DNA of 14,136 nt from Phycisphaerae bacterium (GCA_028285035.1 JANQQF010000056.1:1-14136); one strand, 5' to 3'; shown: positions 1 through 6,718, counted from the stretch's first letter. Notes: generated by a model from the letters alone, not told the origin. Numbers and translations are program-made.

Positions 1-32
1 CTCACGGTCTGTAGATATGCTCATTATAATTT

Positions 33-201
33 TCCTTATAGATGAAGCAGTTAAAACCCGTAAAATCGATTTATGTCATCCCCGCGTGGTTTTAGCGGGA
101 ATCCATCGTTCGCTGCTCCCCGGCCAGTGGATGCCCGACAAAAGCATTCGGGCAGGACATGACTTTTTTATTCCGGTTTTTATTTGATTTCTCTATTAGA
201 T
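33..201 (+). repeat. MITE-like repeat, copy 1
   Basis: About 169 bp, matched almost end to end by the inverse of 11141-11306. The shared parts are a left arm with CTTATAGA, the block AAACCCGTAAAATCGAT (55-70), a two-hairpin core (74-163) and a right arm with TTCCGG and CTATTAG (193-199). The ends are imperfect terminal inverted repeats: 33-49 against the complement of 185-201, about 11 of 17 positions by eye, centred on CTWATAGA. Core hairpin A is CCCGC/GCGGG (80-99) and hairpin B is TGCCCGA/TCGGGCA (132-154). There is no coding capacity. The terminal repeats and two full-length dispersed copies suggest a non-autonomous mobile element, but I cannot define target-site duplications. Confidence 0.7.
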
Positions 202-244
202 TATCGATGAGTTGCCAAGGTGGCTATCTTAAACGGTGACACAC

Positions 245-415
245 TTAAAGTAGCGACAAGACTTTGCGAGTCGTTTCATCTGCCGTTAATTGGGTATTAT
301 TAATAATTTTGCCGAAAGCAGGACGGTGTCTCCCATCTCTATATTGCTCTTGAATACATTGACGCTCCTGGTCTGTCAATAACCTTTTCCCACTAATAGA
401 ATCATTCTGTGTTTT
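245..415 (-). other. Open frame continuing past the stop of the racemase-like gene
   Basis: Immediately after the TAA at 416-418 the same minus-strand frame stays open for 56 codons, to a TAA at 245-247. The translation looks protein-like and charged, with segments such as LTDQERQCIQEQYRDGRHRP and LTADETTRKVLSLL. No ATG occurs in it. The only near-start is a TTG (377-379) with AAAAGG just 3 bases upstream, which is too close for a good ribosome site. It could be a decayed C-terminal domain cut off by a nonsense mutation, a relic of a separate gene, or chance (a random 57-codon open stretch is not very rare). I recognise no family. Confidence 0.2.
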
Positions 416-1168
416 TTATAGATTTGCCAAGCGGCCCATAACAGGCTGCAAGGTTAGACCAAGCTGCTTGGCAATGGCCCAGTAAAGAACCGTGTCGGCG
501 GCAATGATGGGGCGATTGATTGTCGTCTCTAATTCTGCAAGTAGCTTCAATGTTCTTGTGCCTGCCCCTGTTACCACCACGGCCTCAGCATTTGAGGCCA
601 TCTCGGCCACGGTCAGAATGGATTTGCGGGTCAACTGATCGGTCATTGACCACCCATAGTCAGCGAAGTTGGCTTGGGTTGAGACCAAACCCTGATCAAC
701 GAGCGTTGAAGCGTGGCTAACCTCAAAACTACAAGCTGTTAAGAAGGCCTCCAAACTATCCCGCCAATCTCGTTCATAGTAAGTGCAGTTTAGCGCAATG
801 CGTTGAGCACCCAAAGCTCTTAGCCCATCAACAATGGCTAGCCCCGTCATCACTGCGGGGACACCCGCCGCCTTGGCCAAAGCCGCCTTGCGCGAACGTG
901 CCTCTTGCTCATCGGACACACCCGCCCAAGCAAATGGAGTGCCGACCTGCGCCACAATATCACAACCCATTGCAGCTAAACTCTGCCCACAAAGATTGAG
1001 CTCGCTTTGCACCTGAGCAATGTGGTCAAGTCGATAGTCAAAATTAGGCAAAAGGAGCGGAGCTTGTTGGGTTCGAACTCGTTCCACTACGACTCGCAGA
1101 AATTCAGCGGGAGCCGGATCAAACCAAGCTGGGGGGCTAATAAAACCAATGGTTGGGATATGTTGCAA
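416..1168 (-). CDS. Asp/Glu racemase-superfamily protein (AMDase / maleate isomerase-like), catalytic cysteines absent
   Basis: A 250-residue cytosolic protein resembling the arylmalonate decarboxylase / maleate cis-trans isomerase branch of the Asp/Glu racemase fold, at that family's usual length. The first active-site loop is DIVAQVGTPFAWAG (70-83). The second is VVVTGAGTRTLKLL (197-210), followed by the typical RPIIAADTVLYWAI (219-232). Family enzymes use a cysteine in one loop (AMDase) or both (racemase, isomerase). By my alignment both positions are Gly here (about 76 and 201), so the chemistry is uncertain. The start is TTG at 1168: an in-frame TGA lies five codons upstream, no ATG follows until residue 67, and AGG sits about 6 bases upstream. 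It begins 30 bases after the permease gene, so the two are probably cotranscribed. Fold call good, reaction unknown. Confidence 0.75.
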   Translation of the reverse strand: MQHIPTIGFISPPAWFDPAPAEFLRVVVERVRTQQAPLLLPNFDYRLDHIAQVQSELNLCGQSLAAMGCDIVAQVGTPFAWAGVSDEQEARSRKAALAKAAGVPAVMTGLAIVDGLRALGAQRIALNCTYYERDWRDSLEAFLTACSFEVSHASTLVDQGLVSTQANFADYGWSMTDQLTRKSILTVAEMASNAEAVVVTGAGTRTLKLLAELETTINRPIIAADTVLYWAIAKQLGLTLQPVMGRLANL

Positions 1169-1198
1169 TTTGCACCTGTCTCATCAACATAGAGATTG

Positions 1199-2299
1199 TC
1201 ACTGACCGTGCGTATGATCCGTTTCAGGGATGTCCCCGGTCTCAGACAAGAGGATGGCAATCGGCCGGGTTCGCTCAAAGTGACCCAAAATAATAATCAT
1301 AATCACGACTAAGGGCACGCTAAGAAACATTCCGGCTAAGCCCCAAATTGCGCCAAAAATAGCGAGGGACAATAGAACGACCAGCGGACTAACCCCAAGG
1401 CGGTTGCCCATCATCTTGGGTTCAACTGCATAGCCAAAAACGACTTGTATCACAGACACAGCAACGGTCACGCTAATAATCCAAAGCCAATTAGTTGAAG
1501 TTAAGATGGCGGTTAAAGCCGGAAAGATGATGGCGATTAAAGGGCCAAGGAAGGGGATAAAGTTTAGAAAGAAGCTCAGCAAGGCCCACACGAGCGCGTG
1601 CTCAAGCCCCATCAGGGCCATAATCGCGAATAGCACAGCCGCCAAAAGCAGGCTGATCCAAGTCTTGATGCCCATATATCCAGTGATATTATCCCCAATC
1701 GATTTGAGAACGTCAGACATATCTTCGTGAACTGCTGGATCAGGAAACATGGCCAGCATCTTTTTAGTAAAGGTGTTTTGCTCAACAATTAAAAAGATGA
1801 CGTAGACGGCAATAATTGAAGTTTGGCTCAGCAAATAAGCAACATTGGCCCCAATTGTGGTCACGTATGTGCTCAAGGTGTCAAACAAATTTGTCAGCAA
1901 TGTATTCAGGCCGATTTCAACATTACCCGCGCTAAAGGCAGGAATGGCTTGTAAGACCACGGGGGGCAGAGACTCTAACAGGGCCACCAAATTTTCTCGA
2001 TGACGGGGTAGACGATCGATAAATTCTTGGATTTCAACCACAAAGATGTTTAAGGTTAGCCGAAAAATTAGCACAAACCCGATGAGTATTACCAAGACTG
2101 AAAGCCAATAGGGTAACTGAAAGGAGCCAATCCGGCGCTGGTGTATAGTCTCAGTCAACGCAACGAGGACCCGCCAAACGACGATGGCAATGACGAAGGG
2201 CAGTAGAATATCTCTGCCAATAATCATTAAATATCCGGTTAAAATCAGTGCGATTGGTAATACCAATATCGAAAGCGAGTTTGACGAATTGTCACCCAT
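1199..2299 (-). CDS. AI-2E family transporter (PerM/TqsA-like permease)
   Basis: An inner-membrane protein of 366 residues, the normal size for the AI-2E/UPF0118 family, whose members export autoinducer-2, act in Na+/H+ exchange or have no known substrate. The pattern is classic: two hydrophobic helices at the N-terminus, a third near residues 65-88, a soluble stretch rich in charged residues (EIQEFIDRLPRHRENL), then a C-terminal bundle of about five helices. The signatures NFIPFLGPLIA and VEPKMMGNRLGVSPLVVLLSL are diagnostic. I chose ATG at 2299, with GAGAGG 9 bases upstream; an in-frame TTG at 2308 is the alternative and would add three residues. The terminator at 2381-2408 isolates it from upstream genes, so it should have its own promoter. 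The racemase-like gene follows in the same direction. The substrate cannot be read from the sequence. Confidence 0.9.
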   Translation of the reverse strand: MGDNSSNSLSILVLPIALILTGYLMIIGRDILLPFVIAIVVWRVLVALTETIHQRRIGSFQLPYWLSVLVILIGFVLIFRLTLNIFVVEIQEFIDRLPRHRENLVALLESLPPVVLQAIPAFSAGNVEIGLNTLLTNLFDTLSTYVTTIGANVAYLLSQTSIIAVYVIFLIVEQNTFTKKMLAMFPDPAVHEDMSDVLKSIGDNITGYMGIKTWISLLLAAVLFAIMALMGLEHALVWALLSFFLNFIPFLGPLIAIIFPALTAILTSTNWLWIISVTVAVSVIQVVFGYAVEPKMMGNRLGVSPLVVLLSLAIFGAIWGLAGMFLSVPLVVIMIIILGHFERTRPIAILLSETGDIPETDHTHGQ

Positions 2300-2334
2300 T
2301 CTTTTCAACCTCTCAACGAGAACAAAAAATTTCG

Positions 2335-2340
2335 ATTATA
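2335..2340 (-). promoter_or_regulatory. Candidate -10 box for the AI-2E permease gene
   Basis: A perfect TATAAT on the minus strand, about 35 bases before the ATG and downstream of the terminator. No convincing -35 hexamer occurs at 16-18 bases spacing, so this is a single-element call. Confidence 0.3.
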
Positions 2341-2380
2341 GTTAAGCACGAAAATGGGAATTGCCCAAACCAGCTAAAGC

Positions 2381-2408
2381 AAAAAAGCGCCCAACTGGGC
2401 GCTTTTTT
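2381..2408. terminator. Bidirectional Rho-independent terminator
   Basis: AAAAAA, then the perfect stem GCGCCC / GGGCGC with a 4-base AACT loop, then TTTTTT. The A and T tracts make it functional in both directions. It lies 27 bases past the stop of the minus-strand SDR gene, so its likely job is ending that transcript. Confidence 0.92.
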
Positions 2409-2435
2409 GTGTGAGGTTGTCTTTTTATGTACTCG

Positions 2436-3278
2436 TTAGGCGGGCTGATACAATACCTGCCTAAGCACATCCTCTGTCCTGCTCCAAAGCTGATCTTTAT
2501 ACGCTTTTTCAAAGTTCAAGGGTATTGGCTTCTCTTTGCTGAAGAACTGGCCGGTTACGCCCTTGAGCTCGTCGGAGGTGCTGAGGTAGATGCCGCTTTT
2601 TGACTCACGTGGAAAGAATAGGCTCACGGTCTGAAATATGGGTTTTAGGGGGAAAGACATATTCCGGCCGATGTCTGATTTCACCGGACCGGGGTTAAAC
2701 GAAATGACGTCGATCTTTTTGTCTTTTAATTTTTCCGCCAAGATCTCGGTCAAGACGGTTTTGGCGTGCACCGTATTGGTTAGAACATTCGGCCCACTGT
2801 AATTGTTGTTAAAGTTGAAATCCTCAAAATCAAGACGTCGTTTTAAGGCCATCGCTGGCGGTACACCAATGTTGATGATGCGGGAGTGGCTCACTTTTTC
2901 AAGGAGTGGCACAAGCTCTGTGGACAAAATAAAGGAACTCAGATAGCCGATGGCAAAGGTTTTTTCCACGCCTTCGGGGGTTTCTTGTCGATTGGGGAGC
3001 ATAACTCCGGCCACGTTTAATAAAATATCAAGTTGAGAAACGTTGGATTTAAACTGATCGACAAATTCTTTGACGCGGTTCAAATTGCTCAGATCCAGCT
3101 CGATAAATTGGCAGACCGCACTGTTGGGGGCGTTTAATTCTGCCTCTACAGCCGCGCCCTTTTCCTTGTTGGTGCCTATGAAATAGACGTAAAAGTTATT
3201 TTCTACCAAACCCTTGACCAGTGACAAACCGATGCCTGAGGTTCCGCCAGTCACTAGCGCGATTTTTTTAGTTGTCAT
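2436..3278 (-). CDS. Short-chain dehydrogenase/reductase (SDR) with degenerate catalytic tetrad
   Basis: A 280-residue Rossmann-fold protein resembling the retinol-dehydrogenase-like SDRs. The cofactor motif TGGTSGIG (10-17) and the NVAG strand (88-91) are intact. Other landmarks align well: TFAIGYLSSF matches the family's TFAVNHLGHF, RIINIGVPPA matches RIVNVSS, and NPGPVKSDIG matches the usual NPGxVxT. In this alignment the tetrad Asn is Gly (111), the Ser is replaced (Gly138/Val139) and the Tyr is Thr169; only Lys173 remains. It may bind NAD(P)(H) without normal SDR catalysis. I chose ATG at 3278 because AAGGAG lies 9 bases upstream; a longer in-frame start at 3317 would add 13 residues unlike SDR N-termini. 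It follows the small membrane gene on the same strand, with an SDR relic between, and ends at a strong terminator. Confidence 0.88.
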   Translation of the reverse strand: MTTKKIALVTGGTSGIGLSLVKGLVENNFYVYFIGTNKEKGAAVEAELNAPNSAVCQFIELDLSNLNRVKEFVDQFKSNVSQLDILLNVAGVMLPNRQETPEGVEKTFAIGYLSSFILSTELVPLLEKVSHSRIINIGVPPAMALKRRLDFEDFNFNNNYSGPNVLTNTVHAKTVLTEILAEKLKDKKIDVISFNPGPVKSDIGRNMSFPLKPIFQTVSLFFPRESKSGIYLSTSDELKGVTGQFFSKEKPIPLNFEKAYKDQLWSRTEDVLRQVLYQPA

Positions 3279-3347
3279 TTTACAGTTCTCCTTACTGAGC
3301 AAGACGTTAGGTTGCAACGCCCTGCTTATCGAATTTTTTATGCTGAT

Positions 3348-3485
3348 TTAGCCAAGCATTTGTTGTTTCATACTCGCCAAAAAGGCATCATCGCCATTAG
3401 CTTGTCTGGCTGCATAGATCTGCTCGGCATCTGCTCCAATCACATAACGGAGTTGGGCTTTACCATCCGTCGCGGCTTGGCGGAA
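3348..3485 (-). pseudogene. Relic C-terminus of a second SDR oxidoreductase
   Basis: A 45-codon open frame ending in TAA at 3348-3350. It has no start codon in a useful place and is out of frame with the membrane gene whose last 46 bases it overlaps. The translation runs from FRQAATDGKAQLRYVIGADA (3485 to 3426) to DDAFLASMKQQMLG. The pattern TDGK-x-x-LRY-x-x-G-x-DA followed by a DEAF-like stretch and a short tail is, from memory, typical of the extreme C-terminus of many bacterial SDRs. The rest of that gene is gone: the sequence upstream in this frame is the membrane gene read out of frame. It is not the tail of the neighbouring SDR, which has its own complete C-terminus. A deletion or recombination event probably left it. 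Confidence 0.6.
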
Positions 3486-3823
3486 TAGTAGGCACCAAGA
3501 ATCCAGACGATGGGCAGGATGATGGTGGGAGCCCCAAGGCCCCAGTTCATTGTCTCCGCCTGGGAAAGCTGAATCAGATCCCCAACCTCGCGTGCGATTG
3601 AGGCGATGAACATTGCCAGATACACCCTATGGTCCTTCAAGAGGATTGCGGCGGCAGCGAACACAGAGAGGCCAAAGGAACGGCCACCCCAGGCCGGAGT
3701 CATGAAACTCTCGAAACCTTGGCCCGCCATCGCAAGCGGTCCTACGATACCACCCATCAAGACCAAAAGTCCGACTACAATGGTGATCCAAACAGGAATT
3801 CCAGAGGTTTTAACTAATTTCAT
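3440..3823 (-). CDS. Small four-helix membrane protein, family not recognised
   Basis: 127 residues with about four predicted membrane helices: 10-33 (VWITIVVGLLVLMGGIVGPL), about 50-62 (FGLSVFAAAAILL), about 67-78 and about 99-112 (TIILPIVWILGAYY). Conserved-looking polar positions include AREVGD in the third loop. The start is well supported: AAGGAG with 7 bases to the ATG at 3823. The last ~15 residues (SAKPRRMVKPNSVM) are basic and overlap the SDR relic in another frame, so the C-terminus may have been created by the event that truncated that SDR. It lies between an AraC-type regulator and an SDR, all on one strand. TAATGA direct repeats 45-60 bases upstream could be an operator. Confidence 0.75.
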   Translation of the reverse strand: MKLVKTSGIPVWITIVVGLLVLMGGIVGPLAMAGQGFESFMTPAWGGRSFGLSVFAAAAILLKDHRVYLAMFIASIAREVGDLIQLSQAETMNWGLGAPTIILPIVWILGAYYSAKPRRMVKPNSVM

Positions 3824-3866
3824 ACCAATTCTCCTTAGTAATTTATTTTAATTTAGAATGCAGACA

Positions 3867-3884
3867 TAATGAATATTGTAATGA
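3867..3884. promoter_or_regulatory. Tandem TAATGA repeats, candidate AraC-type site
   Basis: TAATGA occurs at 3867-3872 and again at 3879-3884, 12 bases start to start, in the 94-base gap between the AraC-type gene and the small membrane gene. Direct repeats are the usual architecture of AraC/XylS operators, and this gap is the natural place for the neighbouring regulator to act. The stretch is AT-rich, so chance is possible. Confidence 0.25.
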
Positions 3885-3917
3885 TAGAATTTGCCCACAA
3901 GGGACACCCCTACATTA

Positions 3918-4829
3918 CTAATTCAAATTTCGATATTCCTTCGGACTCATCCCCGTCTTAGATTTAAATAATCGGCTAAAGTGCTGCGAATAGTCAAAGC
4001 CTAAGTCAAAGGCGACTTTTGTTACAGAGTCCGTTGAATTCAATAACATGGTTTTGGCCTTATTAATGACAAAGGCGTGAATATGATCTTGGGCATTTCG
4101 GCCCGTTTCTTTCTTGAGCAGGTCACTCAAGTAGTTTGGCGACATATGTAATTGCTCACTGCAATATTTGACCGAGGGTAGACCGTACTCAAGCTGGGTG
4201 CTTGTTTGAAAGTAATCTTTTAGGAACCCCTCAAATTGAGTGACAACATCGATGTGTAGGTCTGACCGGGTGTAAAATTGCCGATCATAGTAGCGGGTAC
4301 AGTAATCCAGCAGCAGCTCTAGGGTCGATATCACTAGCTTCTGGGTGTGTCGATCAATATTCTGAGCAAGTTCCGCTTCGATCTTTTGGGCCAACCCAGT
4401 TAAGGCCTGTTTTTCCTTGTCTGACAGATACAGCGCCTCAAAAACGTCGTACCCAAAAAATGTATAACGATCGATGTTTCGGCCCAATTCTGATTTTCGA
4501 ATAAGATCGGGATGAAAGAGGACGGTCCAGCCCGTATTATCAACCTCTTCTGGAACTTCACCACTGGGCTTGCCCATGGTCTGGCCCGGGGCGACAAAGG
4601 TCATCATCCCTTCCTGAAAGTCATATGAATTTCTGCCGTACTGAAAGGTCCCCATCACCCCATCCTTCATCGAGACAAAGTACATCTCTGTCACAAATCG
4701 GACCCCGACAAAGTCTGTAATCATATTCGGCGTATTTTGAAAGACCGAAATTAATGGGTGATTGGGCTTCTCAAGCCCGAAAATTTGATGGGCTTGGGTG
4801 ACGCTCTTTAGCGTAATCGTTTCGTTCAT
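3918..4829 (-). CDS. AraC/XylS-family transcriptional regulator
   Basis: 303 residues. The N-terminal ~190 residues form a probable cupin-like sensing domain (YDFQEGMMTFVAPGQ is the typical strand pattern). The C-terminal ~100 residues carry two helix-turn-helix motifs: the first around MSPNYLSDLLKKETGRN, the second DSVTKVAFDLGFDYSQHFSR followed by LFKSKTGMSPKEYR, the standard AraC signature. I chose ATG at 4829, where the conserved-looking sequence MNETITLKSVTQAHQIFGLE begins. In-frame ATGs at 4841 and further upstream (to 4940) would add Cys/Thr-rich residues unlike the family. The ribosome site is weak. The downstream same-strand genes (small membrane protein, SDR) are likely targets, by context only. 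The ligand is unknown. Confidence 0.9.
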   Translation of the reverse strand: MNETITLKSVTQAHQIFGLEKPNHPLISVFQNTPNMITDFVGVRFVTEMYFVSMKDGVMGTFQYGRNSYDFQEGMMTFVAPGQTMGKPSGEVPEEVDNTGWTVLFHPDLIRKSELGRNIDRYTFFGYDVFEALYLSDKEKQALTGLAQKIEAELAQNIDRHTQKLVISTLELLLDYCTRYYDRQFYTRSDLHIDVVTQFEGFLKDYFQTSTQLEYGLPSVKYCSEQLHMSPNYLSDLLKKETGRNAQDHIHAFVINKAKTMLLNSTDSVTKVAFDLGFDYSQHFSRLFKSKTGMSPKEYRNLN

Positions 4830-4968
4830 TATTGACACCATTCTCGTTGCCGTTGTTGTTACTACGTTGCTAACGGATTGACAACAATATACCCTATTCT
4901 TAAATGGAAGTTGTATACATTTCCTCGCAGTTTGTACCAATTTTACAGGTCATTTTTTAATTAACTTC

Positions 4969-5121
4969 ACACCCCTTTCTACTGCTACGATTACAGCTTC
5001 AGCCAGCCCGAGTGGCATCATTACCGAAGCAGGCATTAACATGGCCGATCCCGATTTCTGGCGCAGCGGCTTCAAGATTATAAAAGATATGATCAACGAA
5101 TTGGAAAGTATTTCGGCGTAA
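4969..5121 (+). pseudogene. Orphan C-terminal gene fragment
   Basis: A plus-strand frame that reads like a protein tail, including ITASASPSGIITEAGINMA and DPDFWRSGFKIIKDMINELE, and stops at TAA 5119-5121. A Rho-independent terminator follows 16 bases later on the same strand, as at the end of a genuine gene. The frame stays open upstream into the AraC promoter region, but those codons do not look coding and carry no start. An internal ATG (5041) would give only 26 residues. I do not recognise the family. The simplest reading is the surviving 3' end of a gene whose body was replaced by the AraC cluster. Confidence 0.5.
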
Positions 5122-5137
5122 GAATTGATGGTAGAAA

Positions 5138-5180
5138 CAAAAAGAGCTTACGACCAGAACCGCAAGCTCTTTTTTGTTTT
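5138..5180. terminator. Bidirectional Rho-independent terminator
   Basis: Stem GAGCTTACG (5144-5152) pairs with CGCAAGCTC (5161-5169) with one A-C mismatch and an 8-base loop. A T-rich tract follows and ACAAAA precedes it. It sits between the plus-strand orphan tail and the minus-strand acetyltransferase, so it can serve both. Confidence 0.85.
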
Positions 5181-5214
5181 GGCTAATACCGCTTATACAT
5201 TGTGGTGTGCGATC

Positions 5215-5679
5215 TTAGTTTAATTTTTTCCAATAAACGACTTTATCATCCCCTTCTTCCCAAAAGTCTCGAATGATTGCCTCTTTTTTGTAACCTAAAT
5301 TTTCATAGAATTTTCTTGTTAACTGAAAGTCATCAGTGCCTGATGTATCAACAATCAAAATTCTTTTACCGTCTTGTTTTAATTTGCTTTCAATAAAAGC
5401 CATCATTTCGGTCCCAATTCCTTTACCTTGTATGTTACGTTTTACGCCTATTGCGTAAAGGTTAAATGTCCCATCGGTTAATTTTTCAGGCGCACAATAA
5501 CCAATTGAAGTTGGTTTTCCATCTTCAATTTTTGTAAACCAAATATCTTCCGACTCTGGATTATTGAAGTAATCTGAAATCATTTCGTTAAGCATTTCTG
5601 ATGGAAATAACTCGATGGAGTCCAAAACCTCTTTTAATCCCTCTAAATCTTCTTTAATTACATTTCGTATTCCAGCCAT
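5215..5679 (-). CDS. GNAT-family N-acetyltransferase
   Basis: 154 residues, a normal size for a single-domain GNAT, which transfers an acetyl group from acetyl-CoA to an amine; the substrate is unknown. Motif A is clear: LYAIGVKRNIQGKGIGTEMM (about 75-94) with the acetyl-CoA pyrophosphate loop QGKGIG. The C-terminal strand-helix FYENLGYKKEAIIRDFWEEG is typical. I chose ATG at 5679, with AAAGGA upstream; a longer in-frame start at 5850 would add 57 residues unlike any GNAT. The gene is AT-rich (35% GC in 5221-5280) compared with its neighbours and stands alone between two gene remnants, which suggests separate acquisition. The 3' side ends at the terminator at 5138-5180. Confidence 0.9.
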   Translation of the reverse strand: MAGIRNVIKEDLEGLKEVLDSIELFPSEMLNEMISDYFNNPESEDIWFTKIEDGKPTSIGYCAPEKLTDGTFNLYAIGVKRNIQGKGIGTEMMAFIESKLKQDGKRILIVDTSGTDDFQLTRKFYENLGYKKEAIIRDFWEEGDDKVVYWKKLN

Positions 5680-6044
5680 TGTTCTATTTCCTTTGTTGTT
5701 CTCAATTATAATCAATTGAGGCTTCAGAATCTTGTAAGATTCTGCTATCTGTAGGTTCGAGCAGGGCTGGTTCCGATGAAAGTCAGACCTGAAATCAGTT
5801 AACCCCGTTAAGTATATGCCTTTTCTTGTATCAAATTTGATAATATTCACAGTTTAGTTCCTCTTACCAGTATATTGTGCATAACGGTCGGGGTTATACA
5901 AAGTTACTGCGCACAAATTAGGCTTCAACAGAATGATCAGGCGCGCGCCATTCTCTGAGTAGCCCCATCAATGCGAGGCCCACCCTGTCACTAGAGGTCT
6001 TTTAGGAGTTCCTTCTATGGTTTAGGACTTCATTTTTAGGATCA
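5680..6044. other. Gene-poor spacer upstream of the acetyltransferase
   Basis: No complete gene. It contains a small hairpin, ATAAC with GTTAT (5881-5896), in a stretch partly resembling the 3' flank of the acetyltransferase (both contain TTATACA followed by a GT-rich run). It also holds a 26-codon minus-strand frame (5918-5998) ending in TAA that reads GLALMGLLREWRAPDHSVEA, possibly another gene tail but too short to call. Promoter signals are not obvious. Confidence 0.4.
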
Positions 6045-6644
6045 TTATTTCTCTGAAACCTCCCCATATCGCGCCTGAACAATCTCATTTGACATGAGTA
6101 GAAAGGTGAAGGTGCCCATCGTTTCGGCAGACTCCTGCATCCCATTGTTAATCCACATCTTGAGTAGCATATACAGTCCACCAGCGAAGAAGTTTGACAT
6201 GTAGGCTTCAAGTTCGGGCAGATCGGTTGTGGGTGGCACAACCCTTTCAAATTCTTGCCTTAGCATTTCAATATGCGTGTGCAACGCGTCAATCAAGAGA
6301 TCTTTATTGTCGACCTGTAAAACCCACTGCATCGCCTCTTGATGCAACTGCCACTGCTTAAAAGATGTAATCATCAATTGCCGTAAATCAGGCGCATTCC
6401 CCTCTTCCCTATCAATAAAAACAGCCTGGCGTATTTCTTCAAACACGTCATCAACGTGGCTAAACAGTAACTGCTCCTTTGTCTCAAAATACTGATAGAA
6501 GGTTGGCCGGGCTACATCGGCGACTTCAACGATTTCTTTGATCTGTATTTTTGCTAATGGCTTTTGCCGCAGTAGGTGTATGAGCGCGTTCTGTAAAAGT
6601 TTACGGGTCCGTCTAACTCGCCGATCTTGCTTTTTTTCTGTCAT
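6045..6644 (-). CDS. TetR/AcrR-family transcriptional regulator
   Basis: 199 residues. Residues 10-58 are the TetR DNA-binding domain: RRTRKLLQNALIHLL, the helix-turn-helix IKEIVEVADVARPTFYQYFE, and the conserved TKEQLL. The remaining ~140 residues are the variable all-helical ligand-binding and dimerisation domain. The start is firm: GGAGG 7 bases before the ATG at 6644. It is divergent from the alpha/beta hydrolase at 6828, and the shared region holds two palindromes of identical geometry. It most likely represses itself and the hydrolase until a hydrophobic ligand, perhaps the hydrolase substrate, binds; the ligand is not inferable from sequence. Confidence 0.92.
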   Translation of the reverse strand: MTEKKQDRRVRRTRKLLQNALIHLLRQKPLAKIQIKEIVEVADVARPTFYQYFETKEQLLFSHVDDVFEEIRQAVFIDREEGNAPDLRQLMITSFKQWQLHQEAMQWVLQVDNKDLLIDALHTHIEMLRQEFERVVPPTTDLPELEAYMSNFFAGGLYMLLKMWINNGMQESAETMGTFTFLLMSNEIVQARYGEVSEK

Positions 6645-6656
6645 TTTTGCCTCCGT

Positions 6657-6670
6657 GTAAGTTTTCTTAC
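6657..6670. promoter_or_regulatory. Candidate TetR operator 1 (GTAA-N6-TTAC)
   Basis: GTAAGTTTTCTTAC is a perfect palindrome in its 5-base arms, 13 bases before the TetR start codon. A second site with identical GTAA-N6-TTAC geometry lies 86 bases away, a typical arrangement for a repressor controlling itself and a divergent gene. Confidence 0.6.
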
Positions 6671-6689
6671 GTTTGCGTTAATTTGCTAG

Positions 6690-6718
6690 TTGACGCACAA
6701 ATCGTTCCCTGTCATAAT
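6690..6718 (+). promoter_or_regulatory. Sigma70-type promoter for the alpha/beta hydrolase
   Basis: TTGACG (6690-6695), an exact 17-base spacer, then CATAAT (6713-6718). The predicted start, near 6725, leaves a leader of about 100 bases before the ATG at 6828. Operator 2 lies just downstream of the predicted start, where bound repressor would block transcription. Confidence 0.65.

Noticed and set aside
74..163. CRISPR array or riboswitch
   Set aside because: Repeats are dispersed single palindromic units without regular spacers, and no conserved riboswitch core is seen.
2434..2446. CGTTAGGCGGGC resembling an integron core site
   Set aside because: It encodes the last codons of the SDR gene and has no partner site at cassette spacing; chance match.
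5680..5850. N-terminal extension of the acetyltransferase from 5850
   Set aside because: GNAT homology and the Shine-Dalgarno both place the start at 5679; the extension is unlike the family.
5918..5998. Short minus-strand frame reading GLALMGLLREWRAPDHSVEA
   Set aside because: Protein-like but only 26 codons and no recognisable family; mentioned in the spacer entry only.
6002..6250. 82-codon minus-strand frame overlapping the TetR gene
   Set aside because: Out-of-frame shadow of a clear TetR coding sequence.
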